Shown piece by piece: positions 48,959 to 59,600 of a DNA stretch of 64,000 nt. The position numbers and the translations under genes are program-made. Where the stretch lies: assembly GCA_030015575.1 (NCBI GenBank), contig JASDDO010000001.1, positions 514,161,772-514,225,771 of the forward strand. Reading direction: 5' to 3'. This stretch comes from Agapanthus africanus. Taxonomy: Eukaryota > Streptophyta > Magnoliopsida > Asparagales > Amaryllidaceae. Below the pieces are notes generated by a model. The model worked only from the letters and a program-made list of their open reading frames with translations. It was not told where the DNA came from and did not search any database. Each line of letters opens with the position of its first letter. The first letter of the stretch is position 1.

Positions 48959-49860
48959 TAAAAGTTGCGGTTTTCTCATGGTATGATTTGAGAGGTGTCC
49001 ACCATGAGTTTTCTTAGCTCTTGAGCGATATCATACATCCGATTCGAGGAGGAGGAGAAACCGTCTGTGGGTTCATGGTGGACCCAGTGCGGTACCCCAG
49101 GGCAAGATGGTTGCAGATGATGGCTTTGAGCCTGGCAGGGGAGCACAACCAACCGGTTATTTATGACGCGGCGGATATCCGAAGGATACCAACGTAGTCG
49201 TTAGATTTGATAATTTTTGGGCCAGTCCATATTGCCGGAGCCCAGGGGCCAGTCCGAATTGCTGAAGCCCGATATTGACATTTTATGATATGGGCCAGTC
49301 CGGATTGCCGGAGCCCGAGATATTGAGATATTGGGATATATATTTTGTGTCAATGTTTGACACGGATTCCCTGCTGATTTCATTGATGATACTTCGATTT
49401 TTATACAGATATCTCACTGAGATATGAAAACAGTTTTCTTATTTATAATGTATTCTGTTTTCATGCATTCATACCCCATAGTTGTGACATGTTGTTGCCT
49501 GAGGCACTTACACGAGCACTTGATATTACACTTATGTGTAGATGGTTTCAGGGTTATATATTGAGGATATATTATCATATGACCTAGGATTGAGTCATAC
49601 ATGTGATTTCTGCTCGATGATGTTTTCTACTCACGAGTGGGCAACTCACCCCCATTGTGCCACAGTTTATTGCAGGTTTTGCCGTACAGGTTTCATTGCA
49701 GCTTGCTGGCACACAGCTCCTTTCCGGGTGATTGCTTTGGTAGGTGGGTTCACTCGCATCGTGACCAACATTGTACTTTATTTATATCCAGTTGTATCTA
49801 GTAACTGTAATACCTTAGAATGTGTTTTGTGGATAATTATATTTTAATATATGGTTTTTA
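48959..49860. repeat. Old LTR-like sequence F, continued
   Basis: It follows on from 2732. Three degenerate units starting gggccagtcc and containing attgccggagccc lie at 49219-49320. The sequence near 49620-49690 (ctcacccccattg...tttattgcaggt) resembles the R/U5 part of plant Ty3/gypsy LTRs. There is no gene. Confidence 0.45.
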
Positions 49861-51320
49861 ATAAAAAGTTTACCAAAATGATTTTTAATTATTTTATCCT
49901 ATTTAATGAATATTTTATTAGATTTTTCCTAGGCTCGCACACACTTGTGCATGATAACTAGGATGTTAATTTGGGGTTTATCCATGATTAGTAAACATGG
50001 TGAACTAACCATTTTTTTTCCTAATCTAGTTTTTAATAATTTATATTAAGTGTTTTGGGGTTTATTGTGCATGGTTGTTATAAAATAACAAAAGGTTTTT
50101 TTTAAAAATGAATTCTTTTGTTGAAGTGTTGACCATGAGAGAGAGAGAGAGTTGAGCATGGTGCTACATGGTTTTAGACCATGCCTCATTAATGAGGGAA
50201 GAGAAAGAGAAGGGGGGTCTTTGATTTCTCTCATTTCTCCCTCTCATTTTCTTTTCTCATTCTCTCATACTCTCCCTCTCACACACACAAACAACAACAG
50301 AGCAACAGCAGCAGTAGCCCCAGGAGCAAGCAGCAGCAACACCAGAAGCAACATCAGCAGCAGAGAAGCAGCAGCATCAGCACACAACAGCAACAGCAGC
50401 TTCTGCAACAGCAACAGCAGGAGCCCAGCAACTTGTAGCAGCTCTTCTTCCTCCATACACTTCTTCTCCTGCTTATTGGGGTTCCATAGGGTATTTTTTC
50501 TGAACTCATTTCCCCTTATTGCTTAGCTTGTGTGTAGTTTTGCGTCGGTTTGCGTTTAAAGTTAGTTTAGTGCTAATTATGGTGATTTGTGTGGAATTCT
50601 GGTTAACATGTGATTGAGTTGGTTAACCTAACTTATTTTAGTGTTATTAGGACCACTTTAACTAGGAATTTACCCAGATTTCACTAAAATACTATAGGGT
50701 TCACATTTGTGTGCAAATTGGCATTTTTATGCGATATATTAGCTTTCTGTGATCTGCTATTGGCCCGGACTCTTCAGGATAAATTTGAGAATACTGGAGC
50801 AATCTCACTAAGTATAGACAACAACACCAGAACACGAGCCCCTATCTCCAAAGCTTGGCCGCAGATTTAATCAATCTGGCCGCAATTTGCGGCCAGGAAG
50901 AGGGGTGGGGTCTTGGGGTTTTGGGTAGTGTAGCCTGCTGTGATTTGTAGTGTTTTGGCATGTGTAGATTTGTAAGATTTGACCTGTACAAAAATCTGGG
51001 ACAATATATCGTATTTCGTGTTCATTGTGTTTGCACGATACGCGCGATACGTGAGTGGGTTTTGCGATCCAGCGTATCGCGGCATGTCGCGGTAGTTTTA
51101 GACGCGTATACATATGTTTAAGCGTATCGTGCACACACGCATTTAGTTCGTGACGCGAGTTTCTCTTTTAGTGTCGATATCGCGTTTTGCGAGATATTTG
51201 GCTTATAAATGGAATTCTTGGTTCATTTTCAGGTTTGCAGGTGGGAACTACGGACACTGCTACAGAGGGGAAGAGATGGTAGGATTCACCTAGCTTGGAG
51301 CGTAGGTGAGTAGATTTAAC
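49861..51320. repeat. Old LTR-like sequence F2, truncated by G
   Basis: It resembles 1-1250 in order of features: GA repeat (50134-50150), CT-rich stretch, CAG/CAA-rich simple sequence (50290-50440), and GGCCGC palindrome remnant (50857-50894). It stops where the G LTR begins. The serine/asparagine-rich frame at 50152-50526 comes from the CAG/CAA repeat and lacks an ATG at its start. Confidence 0.4.
50857..50894. repeat. Decayed GGCCGC palindrome pair in F2
   Basis: ggccgcaatttgcggcc (50878-50894) has perfect 8-bp arms. A weaker ggccgcagatt...aatctggcc precedes it. A more decayed copy is at about 815-850. Confidence 0.6.
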
Positions 51321-53524
51321 TGTTAGTTGTATGTATGCCCTAGAGGCCAGTATTGTACAGATTATGTATATTATATTGGATGCTTGGACATATATAGAGA
51401 TGACTTTCTTGCTCGACATGATAGTATGCTATCTGGTTACTCTTTATCTTAACATGTACACTAGTCTCTTTATACTGTCTTATAGTTACATGTTGGTAAA
51501 GCCCTTAGGATATGTACTTGACTACCTGGACTGTGATGCAGATCATACTAGTGAGGACATGGTAGTCCATAAGTACATCCTTCAAGGTCCCTAGTCGTGG
51601 GTGTATTGAGACGGGGCATCGATATACCAGAGTAGACTAGCGTATACGCTTCTCGACCCATGTGATGGGCGATGGATGATCCCATATCCATTGGTGTTTG
51701 ACATCAGAGATGGTATACGGGTGCTCAGTGGAGACTGGGTACACTGGACGGACTCGCCGAGAACTCCCAGATGGTATTATACCTCACGTCAGATGGCAGT
51801 TCTCAGGTAACACTTGTACAGGTTAGTCTGTAGACCCGAGATCGTCATAGAGTCTTGTGTGATTCCCACTGTGCTTTGATCTCCACCTTACCACGTCCAT
51901 GAGGGCGTGCAAAACGGTGGTCTTTGGGTACAGTCCCGAGTCACATGGAGGCAATGAGCGATAGGAGGGGTTTCGTCTCTCCCGGTATTGGGGGTTGATG
52001 TTGCGCTGTGCTCGATTGGCCGTAACAGGGAAGTCCCTGGCCAGGGCTGATCAGAGATTTGCTGGTAAGTGTTACCAGTAGTTTCTCGACCCGTTATGAG
52101 CCTCACATCGGCACGACTTATCGGGTTATTGGGGTCTGACGTATACCACCCCTAGACTTGATATGCGACATATCAGACGAAGAGACCGGACTGTACGGTA
52201 AGTGTTACTGGTCGGATTCGCAGGAGTGTGAGCGGGCTAGCTCGTCGATCTTCTGATCGCTCAATACCCGGGTGGCCGTTACGTTTAGCAGACCGCTTGC
52301 GGCTTGTGGATGCTTGATATGATCATCATCTGCTACCGGCGTATTGACGAGTCTTTAGAGTCCTACACAGAGGTTTCCTGGCTCAAGCGAAACGAAATAG
52401 GAGCGCATATGAGATATGTGCGGGACCGAGAATAACGCGTGTATGTGATACCGCATTTCATTCTCGCGATAAATGTTTCGATTGGTTATATTCGATATGA
52501 CCTAGTTATCGAATTGTTCATTCGATAAATCGATACATTGGATACTAGTCGGTTATGTGCGACATGACCGGATCATTGAATCAAATGTTGATTTAATGAT
52601 TTAATGTATAATTATATATTTGATATATTACTTTGCATTAACTAGTATTGGTTCACTTTAAACGGATTTTTCTCACTTGGATTGCACATTGTATATGTGA
52701 TATACTTTTGTGCACCTTTTTGTATCATGTTTGATGATACTTGATCATATGGTTAAGTGAATAGAATTAAACTATGGTTATTATGATAATTAGGGTTTTG
52801 CATATTTATTTATTCATTTATTTGTTTATTCATTGATTTGATAAGTTTAAAAAGGAATGGTGGCTTTCCTTGTCTTTTTGTTGAAGCTTCATGAAGCTTT
52901 GACTCATGCTTAACCCTAACCCATCCATTAACCATGGTAGATTCTCTACACTTAACCCTAGTAAGAATTATGATAAGTATTCCATTTTCTTTTTATTTTA
53001 AAGAGACTTATCATTTTTCTTTCTTGATCTTCATCTTCTTCTTCAACAAAAGCTCAAGGTCCATCAATGGCAACTTGAGCTTGAGAGTGAGAAATCCAAT
53101 TCTAAATAGAACCCACCTCCTATTTCTTCATCCTCTACCTCTAGCCAAGTTGTAGAGTGTGTTTTCTTCACAAGTTTCATCGCTTTGTGAAGTCGGAGCT
53201 TGAACTTGCGATGCCTCGACGTAGATCGTCTTTGACACGAAGCCGGCGACCTAGCTCACTCGATTCTCCGATGAAGCCGACGCTAGAGCCCGGAGTTCGA
53301 CATGGACAGCGAGGAGACTTCGTTGCGGAGCCGTGGAGGTGGATATCCGGATCTACAAAGGTTGTAATTTCCATATCCAAGTAGTTAAGTGTTAACTAGA
53401 TTATCATTTCGCCTAAATATCTAGTCTAAGATCCGTAGTCTAGGGTTTCTCGGCACCATTTTTTTTTTAAATTGGCATGTTCGATGCCTTGTGAGACCTT
53501 ACTAGAGTGTCTAGGAACCCTACA
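51321..53524 (+). repeat. G 5' LTR (same superfamily as A and B, opposite strand)
   Basis: It ends ccctaca, followed by one base and a perfect initiator-Met primer site. The stretch at 51410-52150 matches the reverse complement of the A and B LTRs in many blocks (gatagtatgctatctggtt, gtagactag, ctctcccggtattgggggt, acagtcccgag). The start TGTTAGTTG at 51321 is my best estimate and could be off by several bases. The visible length of about 2.2 kb agrees with A and B. Confidence 0.75.
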
Positions 53525-53525
53525 G

Positions 53526-53538
53526 TGGTATCAGAGCC
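53526..53538 (+). other. G primer binding site (tRNA-iMet)
   Basis: tggtatcagagcc lies one base after the LTR end and is the canonical form. Confidence 0.9.
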
Positions 53539-54491
53539 TAACTAGAGCCTTAGGCGAAGTCTAGACGGAGTTTGAAACCCGGACGAACCGAAAACCCAAC
53601 CCCAAAATAGCTCTCTGGAAATTTTCCGAATTTGTGGTTTTTTGTCAATTAAAAATGCCTAAAAAAATCAGCAATAAAATCTAAGAATTACTGTGTAAAA
53701 ATTTTCCTGTGAACAGTAAATACTGCGGCGGAACCGCGGCAGATGCATGGCTTCTCCGGCGGTTCCGCGGCTCCTTGATGACGTCAGCCCCACTTCTTTG
53801 CACAGTAACACCTGATTTATTATTCTGAGTTTTCTGGGAATTTTAATTTGACTCCAGGTTTGAGTATTCTGGGGTTGTATTGGGAATTGTCGATTCGATC
53901 GGATTATCGAATTTTGTCTATGTGTTTTCCGGATATTTTTTGGGTATGTTAAATAGTTCGACCGGATATAAATACCCAATCTTTCCCCTGCCAAAAATAT
54001 CCAAGTGTTGGATTATTGTGTGGTTTAAGGACGTTCTGAGTAGTGCAAGTAACGCGATGGTCCCTCTAGAAGACAACAAACCTTAACTCGATTATGTGAC
54101 CGTCTTGAACTGCCCTTTGAACCTTCGGGTTTGGGGCAGTACGGCGTGCCACATGTGAGGCGTTGGCTTGACCCTTCTACGGCTGGACCGTTGGTACTGA
54201 GGCATGAAACGAATGTCTTTGAACCTATTTCATGTGTTGGATGGTTTCGGGAAAACTTGGGTGTTCGAATGTTCGATCGGAAAGTTTAATATATTCTATT
54301 TATCTGGAATTGGATACAATAATTGGAATTCACAAACAGTTATGAGATAACTGGATGAATGTTATAAATCTAGAAGTTTAGTCCCATACGATATTGAAAA
54401 GAGTTTTCGATAATGAGACTAAAATGCGGGGTTTGTAACTGTTAGGCATGTGATGTCTAAAGAAGTTGCGGATTCCAACTGTTGTAGTTTT
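53539..54491 (+). other. G leader, cut by B
   Basis: About 950 bp without a coding signal. It has the palindrome pair at 53725-53771. The rest of G lies beyond B, outside the window. Confidence 0.75.
53725..53771. repeat. Paired CCGCGG palindromes, G leader
   Basis: gcggcggaaccgcggc (53725-53740) and ccggcggttccgcggc (53756-53771), centres 31 bp apart, about 190 bp after the primer site. Confidence 0.93.
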
Positions 54492-56613
54492 TGTAAGCCC
54501 GCGGGGGCGCCCCGGCCGTCGATCCGACGCCGGAAACGCGGAAAACAAAAACTTTGCGAACTTTGCAAAACGGCACCGCCGCGGACTTTTCACCCGGATC
54601 GGGCCATTAACCTAGCTAGCTAGCAAAAAGAAAAGAGTAGAGATGCTATACCAAGCGATCCGTGTCCTTCGGTCTTCGTCTCCACTCCGATCTCCCGCGG
54701 AATCTCGTCACCTCCTCGCTCGTCGGAAAGGGGCACCACGTAGCCGGAATCTTTTACGGGCTCCCGCCTCTTGACCGAGGCAACTCGGGCGCGAAGTTGG
54801 CTAGCCGACGCGTCCAAGGCTTGCTATAGAATAGTGTAGTGAGTTATCTCTTTAGGGTTTATGTGGTTGCCATGATGGAAGGATGTGAGGAGGAGAAGAA
54901 AAGCAACTCAAGAAAATGTGCTTATGAACTTGGTAGCATGAAAAAGATATGAAACATTTTTCTCACACAAAAGGAAAATGATCCTCTCACCCTCCTTAGC
55001 CAAAGTGGCCGGCCCCTCTTTTGATAAAAATAGATTGGAGAGAGAAAAACAATATGTGTAGATAATATAAACCTCACAAATCAATCCTTTTTCACTCATC
55101 TCACAAATCAATCCCTTTTTCTAAACCATCAAATGAAAAGCAAAGAAAGGGACAAGAAAGGCATCTCATGATTATGAAGCCACACTTATGCAAAGAAACC
55201 CCTCACAAAATGTTAATTGCGAACTTGCAATTAACACTCTCCACCACAAAGCCCGGCCGAGAAGGAATGAAAGAAAACCGGCCGGAACGGAATGCAAACT
55301 GGCAACTACAGAAAACCGATCCCGTAATAAAATACGGGAAAACCCCGCTACTGCAAATACATGCCCGCATTTGTATTCCCACTGAACACAAATGCAAAGA
55401 GACAAAACTACACTATCTAATACTAGTATCCGGCTTAAGCCAAAGCCGGCTAGTAAAAAACCGTCCGATCATGATCCGTGCAATACCGCACGTATCTGAT
55501 CGAACCCTGCCATATCTCCATACGGCCTCTACAGCGTTTCGCCCGAAACTTGAGTAACTGTCTGTGTGGTGGACTCTAAAGACTCGTCAATACTGTGGCT
55601 GTGGATTTAACCACTAGCACGTCAGAGGTATAAGCCAATACGTGACGGGCCACCAGGTATTGACCAAAAGGGACGTCGATGAGCGAACTCATCCTGACAC
55701 CCTACTGAGCCTGTCAGTGACAATATCCGTACAGTCCGGTCCGTTCGTCTATGAGTATCGCATGGCGGGCCTAGGGGGTTGGTAAAAGTCAGACCCCCAA
55801 AAGCGGTACAAGTCGTGTCGGAGTGTAGCCCAGAACACCCTGAGATACTACTGGAATACCTACCAGCAAATCTCCTGCCTTGGCCAAGGACTTTTCATGT
55901 TCTGGCTCTCCTAGACACAGCACGACCTCACCCCCAATACCGGGAGAGACGAACCCCTGCAGATCCGCTCACTGCCTCCATGTGGCTCGGGACTGTACCC
56001 AACTAAAACCTGTTTGCACGACTCCTTTGAGCCGTGGTAGGGTAGTAATCAAAGTACAGTGGGAACTCACACGAGACAAATGACGATCCCAGGTCGATGA
56101 ACTAACCTGTACACATGTCACCTGGGAACTGCTATCTGACGTCTGGTATATCCCAACTAGCAGGTTCCCGGCGAGTCCTGTCCGGTGTACTCATAACCCA
56201 ATGAGCACCTGTATACATCTTAGGTGAATCAACTGACACCAGTGGCTTGTGAGACCGGCCACCGCCCCTCGTCGGGGTCTCGACTGTATACACTAGTCTA
56301 CTCTGGAGAATCGATGCCCTGTCTCGAAACTCCCTCGACTAGGGACCATTTAAGGATGTGCTTATAGACCCCCAGCTCCCACTTATATGATCGCCCTCAT
56401 ACTGCTGGTGGTCAAGCAAGAATCCTAGGGGCTTTATCAACGTGTAATAGCGACTCGAAAGGTCACCTAAAGCAGTACACGATGATAAAGATAAACCAGA
56501 TAGCATACTATCATCTCGAGTAAGACTGCCCTACCGGGATAGGTCCTCCCCTCAATCATTGCAATCACGTGCCTGTGACCCAATAATTGACTCTGAGGGC
56601 ACTATCTCCAACA
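54492..56613 (-). repeat. B 3' LTR
   Basis: It starts (minus strand) TGTTGGAGATAG at 56613 and ends GCTTACA at 54492. It is related to the A LTR, but with one copy of the 78-bp unit (about 55462-55540) and a very GC-rich end. Confidence 0.95.
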
Positions 56614-56626
56614 ATCTCCCACTTGC
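56614..56626 (-). other. Polypurine tract of B
   Basis: The minus strand reads gcaagtgggagat directly before the 3' LTR. Confidence 0.85.
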
Positions 56627-59600
56627 ACTCAAGGCTAATTATTGCGATGTCGCATACTCACAGCCCGTGTGATACCGAACACCCAACTCCTCTACTAGTC
56701 AGTCTCACAAAGCTCGTTTGCGAAACTATTGCGTTCGAGGAATAGCCTCAGTGAGTGGATCCGCTTTGACGTTTCTTTCTATGTCTCTCTATATCTCATG
56801 TTCGCAGAGAAAGCCATCTCCCGAAATGAGCAATACCTGTCTTAGAACGTCTGGATGTCTGATGGGACCTAGCTCATAAATGAACTCCAAATCCAAACTT
56901 CTTAGACTGTATCGACAACTGAACTTAATCAGTATCCTGCGCCATACCTTCCCTCAGTTTCTACCTGGACCACCTGTCCAAAATACTGCCCCTCGTTAGA
57001 GGAAAAACTATAACTCTGGCAGCCACTCTGCCATCCAGGTCACCTTGGAAGCCTGGAATGATAACCGTCTCATAAAGGAGGCAGCCGTTATCAATTCCCT
57101 AGAACATCAACTTATGTTCTAAAACTGCTTCCGACTGTTTCTCCAGGATTGGATCAATATCAACCTATTGCACCTACTGCAAGAACAACATCTGGTGTGG
57201 TACTTGACATCTCATGATTGACTCAATTGCCTAAGCAAGTGATCTGTCAATCATGCGTATCCCTCTCCCTTTTAGTCTGTAAGACACCTTTAGAGAGGGT
57301 GACTCCATTACCTGCAGGTATACTACCGTGCCAGGAGTCGTCCATTCTAAATACTCATAGAATGCTGTCAAAGTACCCAGATTGGGAAACCACCCAAATC
57401 TAGATCTAAAACCATAAGTCTAGTAACCAGAATGTCTGATATAATATCCAAATCCTATGTGGAGAAACTACTGTGTGACAACCAAAGTATAACCGATCGT
57501 AGTATAGGAATATCACTTCCTACTCTGTGTATGTCATCAAACACCAGGACATCACACCCTACTACCTTTTTAACAGATCCATCCCTTATTCTGATGAAGT
57601 CAAACCTACGACTGTCACATCAGATATAGATGATCTTTCTCCGCTATATCTGCTTAAGTCTATAAATAGACATAAGCCTGATATCCACCAGTGCTTCCGC
57701 TGCTCCCACTGACTACGACAACCCTCTGGCAGAGTCATATACACGTATGCTTCTAAAGCAAGTTTAGAACGACGCTATACTCATCCTCCCGCCGGGTCTC
57801 GCAACCTGGAACAACAGCAATGGCAAGTCTGGGTAAACAAGAACCTCCCTACCACCGTCCTTGAGCATACCGAAGTACCTCTCGGGTGCCTGAGGTTACC
57901 CACCTTATCTGCGGAGTGGCCAATGGAATGTCAAACCAGTTGAATCTTTAGGTTCTTATGAAATCTTCAGTAATCGTTTGTGGTTCTGGAATCACTTCCA
58001 GTTCTACCATACTCCCACTACTGTTTTCTGAAAAAATCCATTTTTGATAAAACTGTGGCGAGTCAAGAACAATATCACTATTGATCTTCCAGATGGTAGA
58101 AAGTCAACCCTCGTCATAGCCCGGGTCAACCCACAAACAGCCACTACTGAAACGTGCCTTGAGTTGTCCAGAGTCTGGTTTTAAGCATAAGCCGGACAAC
58201 TCCCCGTATCTTAACAATGTCAAGATATGAACTGTTCTATATCCAAGAAACAGAGGCACTGATTTAATTGAACCAGATTCAAATCATGCAGCTGTCTCCA
58301 GTGCATGTCAAGTAAATGGAAGAGAGGCCGATCAGCGTTACTGAACTTAGGAATGCTTCCAGTTATGAGTAACCTGAAAGAGAAGCTAGTTCTCTTAAAC
58401 ATTACTATCGACTGAATACTATACACAAGTATCTACATCTTCGATCACCTTGAAGAATCCCGATACTTGCAATATCTGGTTCTCTACTTTATTCTTATAC
58501 CTATAACTCCTCAAAACTTAGACCCTGTGTTTCTACGAAACACATGTCTAAGAACTAGAGAAGTTAAAAGTAAACAGAATATAGTACGAGGACCTACCCC
58601 TCTGTCCTAATGGACACTGGACAATATACAATACTCTGTATAAGTCCCCTGAGTCTTTTGACTCTTTCACTGTGTGTCGTAGATTGAAAACTGTACTTTT
58701 GGTTAAGAAGAATTACACCGCTGTTCAATGCTCCTTACCTAACCATCCACTGGTATAGGTAAATGTCATAGACATAATTTCAGAAAGGTATATCTCACTC
58801 TATAAAGATAGACGTACAGATATATCAATTTGAAATTGGTGCATAACAATGGATATTCAAAACCAAATATTTGCCGACCGGCAAACAACCCAGGTGACTT
58901 CCTCAAATATCACCGATTACAACGAATCCCGATATAATGAGGATGGTCACCTAATTCCCAATAACTTACTCCCACTCATCATCTGTAAAACCATACAGAT
59001 GTGAGAATCCAACCTGGTAAATACATACCCTGGAGCAAGTGTCTAATTGGGAAATCAGTTTTCTTTTAACAGTACACAGTGGAACTGAAACATTGAAATG
59101 TTTCGATGGGGTATCCTGGTATTCCTAGTAATGCCTCTTCCATTATCCATATTCACAACTATAACCGTATAATTCTTTGCCACCTCTCCAAATCCCTTTA
59201 CATGTCTTTAGTCATTACCTTCTGTACACCCCTTTAGGCCAAATGGTTTTCTTCCTTCCCTACCGTTCGGCACCAGCCTATGGTTTGGAAGAAGACTATC
59301 CAAAAAGCATAATGGGTGTACTGTCCTAATCCGAGGAGCACTCCCAATGCGAGAGAAGGTAAGGATAAAAGACAACCGAATGTACTTAATTCATAGGTGA
59401 TTTAGGATTGACAAAGAAGTACATGGTTTGGTCGTGAATAGCAGTCGCAATTTACTTTGCCCTCTTACTAATCCCTTGCTTTGTCTGAACTTAATACCTT
59501 CTGTACACCGTTTAGGCTAATTGGCTTTCTTCATTCCCCACCTGTCGGCACCAGCCTAAGGTTTGGGAAGACTATCCAATTTGCGTAATAGGTGTACTAT

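Noticed and set aside
50152..50526. A 124-codon Ser/Asn-rich frame
   Set aside because: It is the translation of a CAG/CAA-rich simple repeat and begins with TTG.
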